IMG/VR virus record: IMGVR_UViG_3300027659_003120
Location: 27,817 to 91,816 of that record
Reading direction: 5' to 3' (one strand)
DNA from: a virus
Length of the DNA: 64,000 nt
The notes under the pieces are model-generated. The model did not search any database. It was given only the letters and a program-made list of their open reading frames with translations, and was not told where the DNA came from. Position numbers and translations under genes: made by a program. Position 1 is the first letter of the stretch, and the number at the start of each line of letters is the position of its first letter. Positions 42,227 to 51,731 of this stretch are shown in pieces.

Positions 42227-42539
42227 AAAATTCAAAGAAAATATAGATTATAAATTTCATAATTTTCCAGACACAGATTTAACTGGCATAGAAATTCTTC
42301 GGACTGAATATAAAGGCATCGTATATTATTATACCTATGCTAGTGTTTCGGAAGATATTAATATGGCTAATTTGAAATTTGGATATCATGTAGTAAATAC
42401 AATGAAATATGATAAAAATGACTTGAATAATGATGCAAAGTTTGTTACAATGTTAGGTGACATACTTACTGAACTAATTTTAACGGAAGAAAAACTTGAA
42501 CCGACTAGAACTTTCTATTCTGAAAAATCTGATATATGA
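42198..42539 (+). CDS. Conserved hypothetical protein between uvsX and 41
   Basis: A protein of about 113 residues (TGIEILRTEYKGIVYYYTYA; LKFGYHVVNTMKY), overlapping uvsX by 29 nt and gene 41 by 44 nt. Two tandem ATGs (42198 and 42201) follow GGGAG; the second has the better spacing. Similar small proteins lie at this place in other far T4-like phages. Function unknown, probably replication-linked. Confidence 0.6.
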   Translation: MMFWNLKKHKKFKENIDYKFHNFPDTDLTGIEILRTEYKGIVYYYTYASVSEDINMANLKFGYHVVNTMKYDKNDLNNDAKFVTMLGDILTELILTEEKLEPTRTFYSEKSDI

Positions 42540-43896
42540 TGAGGAATATACTAGAAGAGTATTACCTTTTATAGAATCAGAATATTTTTCTGACCAAAAC
42601 GAGAGAAATGTCTACATTGAAATAAAATCATTTGTAGAACAATATAAGAATTTACCAACATACGAATCTTTAGTAATTAATTTTACAGAAAGTAAAAAAT
42701 TAACCGAAGAACAGGTTCGCAATTCAATTGAAATTCTAAAATCATTAAAAGACAATAAAAATGAACCAACAAACATTGAATGGCTAACTGAAAATACAGA
42801 AAAGTTTTGCCAAGATAAAGCACTATATAATGCAATCATGGAATCAGTTACGATTCTAGATGACAAGAGCAGCAAAAAAGCAAAAGGTGAAATACCAAAA
42901 ATTCTTTCTGATGCGCTAGGCGTGTCTTTTGATAGAAATGTTGGTCACGATTATATAAGTGATTATGAAAGCCGATTTGAATTCTATCATAGAAAAGAAG
43001 AAAGAATTCCTTTTGATTTAGATTATTTCAATCGTATCACTAATGGTGGGTTACCTAATAAAACTCTTAACATTGCTCTAGCAGGTACTGGTGTTGGTAA
43101 AAGTTTGTTTATGTGCCATGTAGCCGCAGGATGTATTTCTCAAGGCACAGATGTTTTGTATATCACATTAGAAATGGCAGAAGAAAAAATTGCAGAACGA
43201 ATTGATGCAAATCTTCTAAATTTAAAACTAGATGATTTACATTTAATATCTAAAGAAGATTATAATCGTAAATTTATAAATCTAAAAAGCAAAACACAAG
43301 GTAAATTAATCATCAAAGAATATCCAACTGCTAGTGCTGGTTCTATGCATTTTCGTTCTTTACTAAATGAATTGCAATTGAAAAAAAACTTTCGCCCAAA
43401 AATTATCTTTATTGATTATTTAAATATATGTTGCTCTTCTAGATTGAAGCAGGGCGCTAATGTAAATTCATACACTTATATTAAAGCAATTGCAGAAGAA
43501 TTGCGAGGCCTTGCGGTAGAATTTAATGTGCCAGTTGTTTCAGCTACACAAACTACAAGGTCTGGTTTTTCTAATTCTGATGTAGATTTAACAGATACTT
43601 CCGAATCTTTTGGTTTACCTGCTACCGCTGACTTTATGTTTGCATTAATTAATACCGAAGAATTGGAGCAACTGAACCAGATTATGGTAAAACAGTTGAA
43701 AAATAGATATAATGACCCTAGTATTAATAAAAAGTTTGTAATTGGTGTTGACCGCTCAAAGATGAGATTATATGATGTTGAGATTGATGCACAGAAAATT
43801 GTAGATTCCGGTCAAGTTCCTGATGATAAACCATTAAATACTTTCGGAAATCGTGAGAGAAAATTCAACTCTAAGTTTGAGGGTGTGCGTGTATAA
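42496..43896 (+). CDS. 41: Replicative DNA helicase gp41, TTG start
   Basis: DnaB-family helicase of 466 residues: N-terminal SILKNLIYDEEYTRRVLPFI aligns with the T4 gp41 start, Walker A GTGVGKS (197-203), VLYITLEMAEE, Walker B KIIFIDYLN and SATQTTRSGFS. It moves on the lagging strand ahead of the fork. The only start keeping the conserved N-terminus is TTG at 42496, preceded by GGAAG. The primase gene 61 is not in this window. Confidence 0.93.
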   Translation: MNRLELSILKNLIYDEEYTRRVLPFIESEYFSDQNERNVYIEIKSFVEQYKNLPTYESLVINFTESKKLTEEQVRNSIEILKSLKDNKNEPTNIEWLTENTEKFCQDKALYNAIMESVTILDDKSSKKAKGEIPKILSDALGVSFDRNVGHDYISDYESRFEFYHRKEERIPFDLDYFNRITNGGLPNKTLNIALAGTGVGKSLFMCHVAAGCISQGTDVLYITLEMAEEKIAERIDANLLNLKLDDLHLISKEDYNRKFINLKSKTQGKLIIKEYPTASAGSMHFRSLLNELQLKKNFRPKIIFIDYLNICCSSRLKQGANVNSYTYIKAIAEELRGLAVEFNVPVVSATQTTRSGFSNSDVDLTDTSESFGLPATADFMFALINTEELEQLNQIMVKQLKNRYNDPSINKKFVIGVDRSKMRLYDVEIDAQKIVDSGQVPDDKPLNTFGNRERKFNSKFEGVRV

Positions 43897-43909
43897 GTAA
43901 TTTTTTCTA

Positions 43910-43917
43910 TATAAATA
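43910..43917 (+). promoter_or_regulatory. T4-type late promoter TATAAATA after gene 41
   Basis: Exact late octamer 25 nt before the next ATG, with GGAG between. It marks a return from replication genes to late expression. A one-base variant TATAAATC (44984-44991) before the following gene is weaker. Confidence 0.75.
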
Positions 43918-43941
43918 TATGATTAATTGACGGAGAGTAAT

Positions 43942-44967
43942 ATGGCAGACTTGGGTAGCAAATCAACCGATGGTAGATTATCGTTCGTCAAGTATGTGAC
44001 GGATAATAAGCGATACGCTGAGGTTGAATACGAAATTGAAAAAGGTGCTGACGCCACAGTATTCACAAAAAGAGGTACTGAATTGGTTGCGCTACCTAAA
44101 GCATTAAGAGCCGGCACGAAGATAAGCATAATTGATACAAAGATGTACGACATTGAGGGCAAAAAACTCGCTTCAATAAAAACAGGCTCAGTCAAAGGCT
44201 TTGTTGCAATTAATAGAATCAGAAAACCCACAGCCGGCAACGGCACACAGTATGAAGACGAAGTTGTAGATGCCATTAATAATTTTATTCTAGAGTTCGG
44301 TTGCCCTATCAATATCAAATTAAGAGGTGACACTACTGTATATAAAGAAATTGCATATGCAGTTAAAGTTGATTCTGCATTGAAGAGCAAAGGTGGCGTC
44401 AAAGGTGATCCTAAAGCAGATATTATTTTATGTAAAGATATCAAGAATCCAATGGGCTCAGGATCAATCTATGTGTCACATAAAAAGGAAGGTGGTCCAG
44501 AAGCGTTTCAACAGTACGGCGGTTTGTCGGAGCAAGCCGGTGCTGATATTGCCAATCATCCGTTAGTGCAAAAGTTTTTAGGTAAAGTCGTGGAAGTTCT
44601 AGCAGGATCAAATCAATTGCCCACCCCCGTTATGGCGTCATTCAAAAACGACAATCTTGCAAATATGTCCATATATGGACCAGATTATGGTAAAAAATTC
44701 TCGCTACAGCATACACAAGTGATCGGGCAAGGTAAACCTAAATTCACTCAGAAAGGCAATAATCATGAACTAGACTTTACTAGTCATATGAGTTTATCTG
44801 GTGATCTATCTCACTTTAAGGCAGGATATTTGCCAGTTTTCGGTGCAACATTTCGTGCGGGACGTGGATTTGTTTTTAAGGGCAAGCGATACAACGGCGC
44901 TCGTGTCGCTATCTATCCATACAAACTGATGGCTACTCGTGGTGGTTTAGTAATGTTCAAACTCTAG
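43942..44967 (+). CDS. Late protein with possible PD-(D/E)xK nuclease-like core
   Basis: A 341-residue protein of no family I can name. Residues about 115-185 have an arrangement seen in PD-(D/E)xK enzymes: a helix with E (TQYEDEVVDAINNFI), then GDPKADIIL and a strand ending in SHKKEGGPEAFQQYGG, giving D...(x)xK geometry. The C-terminal region (LSHFKAGYLPVFGATFRAGR) is basic and aromatic. Transcription from a late promoter suggests virion or late-stage use. ATG 43942 follows CGGAGAG; a TTG 15 nt upstream would include the ribosome site. Nuclease activity is inference. Confidence 0.55.
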   Translation: MADLGSKSTDGRLSFVKYVTDNKRYAEVEYEIEKGADATVFTKRGTELVALPKALRAGTKISIIDTKMYDIEGKKLASIKTGSVKGFVAINRIRKPTAGNGTQYEDEVVDAINNFILEFGCPINIKLRGDTTVYKEIAYAVKVDSALKSKGGVKGDPKADIILCKDIKNPMGSGSIYVSHKKEGGPEAFQQYGGLSEQAGADIANHPLVQKFLGKVVEVLAGSNQLPTPVMASFKNDNLANMSIYGPDYGKKFSLQHTQVIGQGKPKFTQKGNNHELDFTSHMSLSGDLSHFKAGYLPVFGATFRAGRGFVFKGKRYNGARVAIYPYKLMATRGGLVMFKL

Positions 44968-45005
44968 GATGTTATATCTAAACTATAAATCAGAAACAAA
45001 GAAAT

Positions 45006-46241
45006 ATGAAATTTAAAGACTTTTTAATTGAGGGCGCAAAAAAAGAAGGTGCCAATCTTCATTTGGAACATATTGAGGACCAAGTTTTAAACCGCGGTGT
45101 CGCTGGCGCTAGAGAAGCAATTAATTTTTTGCGTTCTTTGCGTGATATGCTTGCTGGGCACTCAGAAACCAAAGTAAATGTTACCACTAAATGGGATGGT
45201 GCACCTGCGGTTTTTTGTGGAATTAATCCAGACAACGGTAAGTTTTTTGTAGGCACCAAAGGTGTTTTCAATGCAAATCCTAAACTTAACTATACTGAAG
45301 ATGATATTGATAACAATCATTCATCGCCGGGTTTAAATGCTAAATTAAAAGTTGCATTAAGGTATTTACCGAAATTGGGTATCACTGGAATATTACAGGG
45401 TGATATGATGTTCTCTAAGGGTGATATAAAAAAACAAACTATAGATGCACAATCCTATATTACTTTTCAACCTAACACTATTGTATATGCTGTTCCGTCA
45501 AATACAAAATTATCACAATCAATGTTAGCAGCACAAATGGGAATTGTTTTTCACACTTCATATACTGGCAAAAGATTTTCAGATATGAAGGCATCATTTA
45601 ACATTGATATTAATAATTTAAAAACAACTAAAGATGTTTGGTTTCGTGATGCATATTTTATTGACGCATCTGGTACAGCATCATTTACTGAAAAAGAAAC
45701 AAAAGATATTACATACATATTATCTCAAGCAGGCACTATTTTTCAGAAAATTAATCATTTAACTTTGAATAAAATTGCTACTTCAGAAAGTATTTTAGTT
45801 CAAATTAAAACTTTCAACAATACGAAAGTTCGTGAAGGTGAAGCAATCAAAGATACATATAAACATACTCAAGAATTAGTAAGATGGGTAGAATCTAGAT
45901 TCAATAAAGAAATTTTAGATGCTAAAAAAGAAGAAACTAAACTAAAACGCCAATCTGAAAAAAATGAGATTATGCGTTTTTATAGAAATAATGGAAACGA
46001 ATTAAAAAATATATTTGATTTAATGAACATGCTTGTAGATTCAAAAAACATGATTGTTAAAAAATTACAAGGAATGAAACAGGTAACTGATACATTCTTA
46101 AAAACTGATACCGGGTTTAAAGTTACAAATCCAGAAGGTTTTGTGGCTGTAGATAAATTAACTGGCGGAGCTGTAAAGTTGATTGATAGACTAGAATTTG
46201 CCTATGCCAATTTTACTGCCGCTAAAGCTTGGACAAAATAA
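45006..46241 (+). CDS. Ligase-like nucleotidyltransferase domain protein (DUF6267-type)
   Basis: A 411-residue protein conserved in far T4-like phages. It has KWDG (62-65) within TTKWDGAPAVFCG, matching the KxDG lysine motif of ATP-grasp-unrelated DNA/RNA ligases and capping enzymes, a motif III-like GILQGDMMF (128-136) and a beta strand ITFQPNTIVYAVP where motif IV may fall. Motif V/VI are not clear. The first ten residues, MKFKDFLIEG, resemble the T4 capsid-targeting sequence with an LIE/G site for gp21. It may be a packaged enzyme; activity is unproven. Confidence 0.65.
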   Translation: MKFKDFLIEGAKKEGANLHLEHIEDQVLNRGVAGAREAINFLRSLRDMLAGHSETKVNVTTKWDGAPAVFCGINPDNGKFFVGTKGVFNANPKLNYTEDDIDNNHSSPGLNAKLKVALRYLPKLGITGILQGDMMFSKGDIKKQTIDAQSYITFQPNTIVYAVPSNTKLSQSMLAAQMGIVFHTSYTGKRFSDMKASFNIDINNLKTTKDVWFRDAYFIDASGTASFTEKETKDITYILSQAGTIFQKINHLTLNKIATSESILVQIKTFNNTKVREGEAIKDTYKHTQELVRWVESRFNKEILDAKKEETKLKRQSEKNEIMRFYRNNGNELKNIFDLMNMLVDSKNMIVKKLQGMKQVTDTFLKTDTGFKVTNPEGFVAVDKLTGGAVKLIDRLEFAYANFTAAKAWTK

Positions 46242-46522
46242 TGGCTGATAAAAAATATGATTTAACCGAGATTATGAAAGAGTATGGTGATGCCGATTTT
46301 GGTTTTACCGCTACAGATGAAGAAGAGTATAATTCCGTCATTGCAGAAAAAGAAGAAACTGTAGAAGAATATAAACAAAGATTGCACGAAGTTGAAAAAT
46401 TAGTTTTGCCGTTTCTAACTAAACTATTAAAAACTGCTGACCAACCAATTATAAAATGGCCAAATCGCAAACCAATGATAGAAGCGCAAATACAAAAGAT
46501 ATTGAATTTGACAAGAGGTTGA
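46241..46522 (+). CDS. Conserved hypothetical protein
   Basis: A 93-residue protein with an acidic N-terminus and a conserved helical C-terminus (YKQRLHEVEKLVLPFLTKLL; IIKWPNRKPMIEAQIQKIL). It starts in a TAATG overlap with the ligase-like gene. It recurs in far T4-like phages; function unknown. Confidence 0.65.
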   Translation: MADKKYDLTEIMKEYGDADFGFTATDEEEYNSVIAEKEETVEEYKQRLHEVEKLVLPFLTKLLKTADQPIIKWPNRKPMIEAQIQKILNLTRG

Positions 46523-46558
46523 CAATAATTTAAATATATATAATGTAAGGAGTATATT

Positions 46559-47401
46559 ATGAAAGATTTGATAATCGGATGTAGCACTGGCTATAATTGG
46601 AATACCCTAAAGTATTGGGTTAATTCTATCAATAAAACTGGTTTTGAGGGTGACAAAGTACTCATCCTCATGAACTGCGACTTAGAAACTGCAACAAAAG
46701 TTAATAATGCAGGATTCAAAGTTATAGGTTTTAATCAAGACGCAAATGGTAATTTAATTTATCAACATGGTAAAATACCAGTACATGTTGAAAGATTTTT
46801 ACACATCTATGAACACCTATGTCAAAATGAATATCGGTATGTAATTACAACTGATGTTAAAGATGTAATATTTCAGAAAAATCCATTCACCGAATTACAT
46901 AAACACATTCTCGGGCAAAGACAAAATCTTGCGTTTGCTTCCGAAAGCATTCGGTATAAAGATGAGCCGTGGGGAAATCAAAATTTACTTGAGACATATG
47001 GCAATTACATTTATGAAAAATTTAAAGACATAGAAATATATAATGTTGGTGTTTTAGCTGGTCGTGGATTTGCTATGCGAGATTTAGCAATCAACATTTT
47101 CACTGCTGCTATAAATCGCCCAATTCCTATTTGTGACCAATCAACATTTAATTTTATGATTTCGCAAGAGCCATATAAAAGCACAGCCAGATATTGTAAA
47201 TCTGAGGATGCTTGGGCTTGTCAATTAGGAGTAACCGCAGACCCAAGTAAAATTGAATCGTTCAAACCATTCTTACTTGAACCAATTCCTCGTATGGAAA
47301 ATAATAAGGTAGTAACATCTACAGGAAAAGAATTCACTATCGTTCACCAGTATGATAGAGTTCCTGAGTGGCGTAAAATCATTGAGGACACTTATGCTTG
47401 A
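46559..47401 (+). CDS. Glycosyltransferase-like protein, first gene of glycan cassette
   Basis: A 280-residue protein with GT-A-like features: KDLIIGCSTGYNWNTLKYWV, VLILMNCD and TTDVKDVIFQKNPF, where DVKD provides a DxD-like site. AAGGAG precedes the ATG. TTGACA and TATAAT occur upstream but only 14 nt apart, so a promoter is doubtful. It overlaps the next gene by 8 nt. The acceptor is probably a surface glycan; inferred from context. Confidence 0.65.
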   Translation: MKDLIIGCSTGYNWNTLKYWVNSINKTGFEGDKVLILMNCDLETATKVNNAGFKVIGFNQDANGNLIYQHGKIPVHVERFLHIYEHLCQNEYRYVITTDVKDVIFQKNPFTELHKHILGQRQNLAFASESIRYKDEPWGNQNLLETYGNYIYEKFKDIEIYNVGVLAGRGFAMRDLAINIFTAAINRPIPICDQSTFNFMISQEPYKSTARYCKSEDAWACQLGVTADPSKIESFKPFLLEPIPRMENNKVVTSTGKEFTIVHQYDRVPEWRKIIEDTYA

Positions 47402-48080
47402 TGGTATTTTTTTTGTTTCTTCGGCATTAAATGTAAAACAACTATCTGTCTTTAGTAATGATGAGCGGTATCATCAAACGGTAAATACGATTAATTCTAT
47501 TGACAAATACTGCCCAAATAATGTAAAATATATGTTTGATACATCATATCAAATTCCAGATGAAAATTACATAGAAGGTATAAAAAAACTAGGAGTTAAT
47601 TTTGCATGGGTTGGTTATAATGATACTGTACAAAGACTATCCGAACAAGGTTCAAGAAGTTTAGCAGAGACCATAGGTTTTGATATGATTCTTAATGAAT
47701 TTTTATTAAATAGGGTAGAAAGTAAAAGAGTTTATAAAATATCAGGTCGGTATCAATTAAATGATAACTTCACATTAAACCGAGAAGATTTTAAAGATTC
47801 TTTTGTTTTTTTACCTACTGTAAATTCTTGGATGCCTAAACACCATCAAGAATTTGCAGAAGTTGATAGAATATTTGAACTCAGATTATGGCATATGGAC
47901 TATAATTTACTTGACACATTCAAAAAAGAAGTGTATAATATACTAAATGATATGGTAAAATATAATATTGATGTTGAACATTCTTATTATAAGAACCTTA
48001 ACAAGTATAAATGGACAACAATTAACCCTATAGGATTAGAAGGTGTGATAGCACCAACAGGAGCAATTATTAATGAGTAA
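47394..48080 (+). CDS. Glycan-cassette protein, possible WavE-like sugar transferase
   Basis: A 228-residue protein (IFFVSSALNVKQLSVFSNDE; NTINSIDKYCPNNVKYMFDT; KISGRYQLNDNF). The KISGRY motif appears in WavE-type LPS proteins and related glycosyltransferases, but the similarity is faint. ATG 47394 overlaps the preceding stop; it also overlaps the dehydratase gene by 8 nt. Membership in a surface-sugar operon is the strongest evidence. Confidence 0.5.
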   Translation: MLDGIFFVSSALNVKQLSVFSNDERYHQTVNTINSIDKYCPNNVKYMFDTSYQIPDENYIEGIKKLGVNFAWVGYNDTVQRLSEQGSRSLAETIGFDMILNEFLLNRVESKRVYKISGRYQLNDNFTLNREDFKDSFVFLPTVNSWMPKHHQEFAEVDRIFELRLWHMDYNLLDTFKKEVYNILNDMVKYNIDVEHSYYKNLNKYKWTTINPIGLEGVIAPTGAIINE

Positions 48081-49107
48081 AAATGTTTTGATTACCGGTG
48101 GGTGTGGCTTCATTGCACACCACGTTATTGATTTGTTAATTGAAAAAACAGATTGGAATATTACAACTTTGGATAGATTAGATTACTCTGGTAATTTGAA
48201 TCGTCTACATGAAGTCTTGGAAAAATATGATACACAAACCCGTAAGAGAGTTAATATTGTATTTCATGATTTGAAAGCAGAGATTAATCCTCTTGTAAAC
48301 AACTTCATCAACAAGTTAGGCAAGATTGATACGATTCTTCATCTAGCTGCATCATCACACGTTGATAGGTCTATCACACATCCAATGGAATTCATTCAAG
48401 ACAATACCATTGGTACTGCACATTTACTAGAGTATGCACGAAGACTTGACAACTTGGAAACATTCTTGTATTTCAGTACAGATGAAATTTTTGGTTCAGC
48501 ACCACCTGGTGTAGCATATGGTGAGAGGGCTAGGTATAATTCAACTAATCCATATTCAGCATCTAAAGCAGCCGCAGAAGAATTCTGTGTTGCATATGAA
48601 AACACATATAAGATGCCTATGATGATTACACACACAATGAATGTATTTGGTGAGCGCCAAACTCCAGAAAAGTTTATTCCGTTATGTATTGACCGTGTTC
48701 GTAAAGGTAAAAAGATTTTCATTCACTCAAATGCTGCTCGTACAGAAGCGGGAAGTAGATTCTACATTCATGCGGCCGATGTAGCTGAAGCATTGATGTT
48801 TTTGATTACAACAAAGCCAGCTTGCCCAACAGACTATGGTGATGCTAAATGTGCTAAGTTTAACATTGTTGGCAAAGAAGAAGTTGACAATCTAACCCTA
48901 GCTAAACTTGTAGCACAAGCACAAGACAAAGAGTTGATTTATGAAATGCTTGATTTTCATAAATCACGCCCAGGTCACGATTTACGGTATGCACTAGATG
49001 GTACTTTGATGCGTAATCTTGGTTGGGAACCTAAGATTGCATTCAGTGAACGAATAAAACAAGTAAGTGATTGGTATTTACAAAACACAAGGTGGTTAGA
49101 ATTATGA
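48073..49107 (+). CDS. NAD-dependent nucleotide-sugar dehydratase (RmlB-like)
   Basis: Extended short-chain dehydrogenase of 344 residues: Rossmann GGCGFIAHH (8-16), HLAASSHVDRSI, FSTDEIFG and catalytic YSASK. The closest pattern is dTDP-glucose 4,6-dehydratase (RmlB). It would make a 4-keto-6-deoxy sugar nucleotide, the usual substrate for C-methyltransferases such as the next gene's product. Confidence 0.88.
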   Translation: MSKNVLITGGCGFIAHHVIDLLIEKTDWNITTLDRLDYSGNLNRLHEVLEKYDTQTRKRVNIVFHDLKAEINPLVNNFINKLGKIDTILHLAASSHVDRSITHPMEFIQDNTIGTAHLLEYARRLDNLETFLYFSTDEIFGSAPPGVAYGERARYNSTNPYSASKAAAEEFCVAYENTYKMPMMITHTMNVFGERQTPEKFIPLCIDRVRKGKKIFIHSNAARTEAGSRFYIHAADVAEALMFLITTKPACPTDYGDAKCAKFNIVGKEEVDNLTLAKLVAQAQDKELIYEMLDFHKSRPGHDLRYALDGTLMRNLGWEPKIAFSERIKQVSDWYLQNTRWLEL

Positions 49108-50315
49108 ATATAGATTATGAAACAATTGATGAATGTATTGCGTGTGGCAGTGTTGATTTGGTGCCCGTATTAGATTTAGGTAATCAACCTCTTGCAAATT
49201 CATATAAGAAAAACCCTGATGATACTGAATCATATTTTCCACTTGCAATCAATAGGTGTAAACAATGTTGCCATGTTCAGTTAAGTGTAAGAGTTAACCC
49301 TGACCTGTTATTTAAAGATTATGCTTATGTTTCTGGCACAACAAAAACACAATTAGACTATTTTAAATGGTTTGCAGAATTTGCAATTGAAAAATACGGA
49401 ACAACACCAACTAAAGTTTTGGATATTGGTTGTAACGACGGAAGTCAATTGAATGCATTTCAAGACATTGGTTCAGAAACATATGGTGTTGACCCTGCTG
49501 AAAACTTATTTCCAACATCATCTCAAAGACACAAAGTTTTATGTGGATTTTTTACAGGTAAAGAATTTGGACGAGAAAAATTTGATGTAATAACATGCCA
49601 AAATGCATTTGCACATAACTTTAATCAATTAGAATTGCTGCAAAATATTAAAACCGTTATGCATAAAGATAGTATTCTTTTTGCAACCACATCTCAGTGT
49701 GATATGATTTTAAATGGTGAATATGATACGATTTATCACGAACATCTTTCATTCTATAACATAAAATCTGTAGATGCTTTATGTAAACGAGCAGGATTAA
49801 ATTTAATTGATGTTATTAAAAATCCTATTCATGGAATGAGTTATATCTTTGTTATTTCAAAATTTAAAACAGCACAGAGAACTATAGATAATTTAATTGA
49901 ATTAGAAACTATTAAAGGACTTTATGATGAGAAAACATATAATCTATATGAAGCGCAGTGTCTTAACAATGTTACAAGATTTGCAAATTTTATTAAAAAA
50001 TTACGAGAAGACGGAAAAACTATTATTGGCTTTGGTGCACCAGCCAAAGGTAACACACTTATGAATTTTGCTGGCATTGGACCAGATTTTATTATTGATG
50101 AGAATCCATTAAAGCAAGGATTGTTTTGCCCTGGTATTAATGTGCCGATATATGGCTCATCATATTTGGATAATTATAAAGATAAAACTGGATTAATTTT
50201 TATACCTTTAGCATGGAATTTCTATAAAGAGATAAAGAGTAAAATTTTAAAAATGCGACCAAACGGAGCAGATACTTTTGTGAGACATTTTCCTAAATTT
50301 GAAGTGGAATCTTAA
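49104..50315 (+). CDS. Sugar C-methyltransferase (NovU/TylCIII-like)
   Basis: A 403-residue protein with the three-part build of nucleotide-sugar C-methyltransferases: N-terminal zinc site CIACGSVDLVPVLDLG plus CKQCCH, central SAM domain with VLDIGCNDGSQL, and C-terminal Rossmann-like domain IIGFGAPAKGNTLMNF. It probably methylates the 4-keto-6-deoxy sugar from the preceding dehydratase. ATGA overlap upstream, TAATG downstream. Confidence 0.85.
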   Translation: MNIDYETIDECIACGSVDLVPVLDLGNQPLANSYKKNPDDTESYFPLAINRCKQCCHVQLSVRVNPDLLFKDYAYVSGTTKTQLDYFKWFAEFAIEKYGTTPTKVLDIGCNDGSQLNAFQDIGSETYGVDPAENLFPTSSQRHKVLCGFFTGKEFGREKFDVITCQNAFAHNFNQLELLQNIKTVMHKDSILFATTSQCDMILNGEYDTIYHEHLSFYNIKSVDALCKRAGLNLIDVIKNPIHGMSYIFVISKFKTAQRTIDNLIELETIKGLYDEKTYNLYEAQCLNNVTRFANFIKKLREDGKTIIGFGAPAKGNTLMNFAGIGPDFIIDENPLKQGLFCPGINVPIYGSSYLDNYKDKTGLIFIPLAWNFYKEIKSKILKMRPNGADTFVRHFPKFEVES

Positions 50316-51007
50316 TGAAAATTGGTTTTGGTTTCTATGGTATCACTGATGGTACAGATGAGAGAACCGGTTATAGTAGAAACTATAAACATTGTTGGAA
50401 TGGTATACAAAAACATCTTATCCAACCTTTCGTAGATAGAGGAAATGAAGCTGTAATTTATGCATCTACATATCCTTTTACTACTAAAGAGTCAGAATTA
50501 GAATTTATATCCACAGTAAAACCTAAAAAAATATTATATTCCGATTTTGCAACATCTGATGCATTTACATCTAAATCTGCACTGCATGATGCATTTGTTG
50601 GTGAAGATTTAGATGTTGTTATATTCACCAGATTTGATATTCATTTTACAAAAATAATAGCAAATGAAGATATAGATTTCACTAAATTTAATTTTTTGTT
50701 TCCAGAAGATGAAAATTGGTGGAGGTCTCACCGATTTGCTTGTGATTGTTTTTATATTTGGAATCACAAATATAGCAATTCAGTGAAAGATGCTATGCGA
50801 GAAACATATGGATGGCCAAGAGGTACATTCTATCCTGATACTCACGGTCTAATTAATTTTTTAGATAAAAAAATACCACCAACAGAATTACATTTTATTT
50901 CAAAAATATGCGAGATAAGTAATGTTAATACATTTTATACATTGTGCAGAAAAGATGTGCCAGAACATCCGTGTAAGCATCCTGAAGTGAAAGCAAAATA
51001 TGGCTAA
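50315..51007 (+). CDS. Uncharacterised glycan-cassette protein
   Basis: A 230-residue protein: MKIGFGFYGITDGTDERTGY start, LDVVIFTRFDIHF with an FDIH acidic site, and DENWWRSHRFACDCFYIWNH. The layout recalls small glycosyltransferases, but I cannot name the family. It is coupled by TAATG upstream and an 8-nt overlap downstream. Confidence 0.55.
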   Translation: MKIGFGFYGITDGTDERTGYSRNYKHCWNGIQKHLIQPFVDRGNEAVIYASTYPFTTKESELEFISTVKPKKILYSDFATSDAFTSKSALHDAFVGEDLDVVIFTRFDIHFTKIIANEDIDFTKFNFLFPEDENWWRSHRFACDCFYIWNHKYSNSVKDAMRETYGWPRGTFYPDTHGLINFLDKKIPPTELHFISKICEISNVNTFYTLCRKDVPEHPCKHPEVKAKYG

Positions 51008-51731
51008 TTTAATTATATGCCCGGTCGGTATGAAAATGCCACATGACCCTCGGTGGAAAGAAGAAGAACATTGGCGTTGGACTAGCAATGACCGAAATTA
51101 TGAAACTCTTGCTGTAGTTTATAATGACTTTACACCAGAAGCAAACTCATATGATAACTTAATTAAGTTAAAGGGCCATAAATGGCAGATTATTCGTGAT
51201 ATTGCTAAAGATATTCCTAAAGGTAAATATAATTACATCGGATGTGTTGATGATGATTTGATTACCGATTATCATAGTTTTAATAATGGTCTTAAATTGG
51301 CTGAACAATTTAATTTTCCATACTGGCAATTATCTATGCCAGCAGATTCAAGTTTAATTTATCAACCACTGTTTAATGACCAAACTTGTATATTTTCTGA
51401 AACTAATTTTATTGAAATGGGTTCTTGTTTTTTCACTGAAGAAAAGTTTAGATTTTTAATTGAATTTATTAGTCATTGGGATTTAGAAATTGCATGGGGT
51501 ATAGATAAAACTTTTTACGATTTATTTCAGTGCCCGGCTGTTGTAGTTCACACAGGAATGATACATCAACCTTTTCGTGATAGTTATTACGATAAACAAA
51601 AAGCCATGGATGAAATGAATGATTATCTCTATAATAAGTATCCTAGTATATTAAAAGAACACTATGGTAGAGAATCTAATTTTATTGATAGACAAAATAC
51701 TTTAAGAAAGTTTGCATTAAAAAATGATTAA
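51000..51731 (+). CDS. GT-A type glycosyltransferase-like protein (DUF707-like)
   Basis: A 243-residue protein with a central VDDDLITDYHSF metal/nucleotide motif (DDD near residues 84-86), preceded by YETLAVVYNDFTPEANSYDN and followed by MGSCFFTEEKFRF and WGIDKTFYDLF, the order seen in DUF707-type putative transferases. 8-nt overlaps on both sides. Confidence 0.62.
   Translation: MANLIICPVGMKMPHDPRWKEEEHWRWTSNDRNYETLAVVYNDFTPEANSYDNLIKLKGHKWQIIRDIAKDIPKGKYNYIGCVDDDLITDYHSFNNGLKLAEQFNFPYWQLSMPADSSLIYQPLFNDQTCIFSETNFIEMGSCFFTEEKFRFLIEFISHWDLEIAWGIDKTFYDLFQCPAVVVHTGMIHQPFRDSYYDKQKAMDEMNDYLYNKYPSILKEHYGRESNFIDRQNTLRKFALKND

Noticed and set aside
43923-44444. Long minus-strand reading frame opposite the nuclease-like gene
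   Set aside because: No start context or family; every supported gene here is on the + strand.
46519-46544. TTGACA and TATAAT before the glycan cassette
   Set aside because: The spacer is only 14 nt, and an alternative upstream TTGACA gives 25 nt; neither fits sigma70 spacing.
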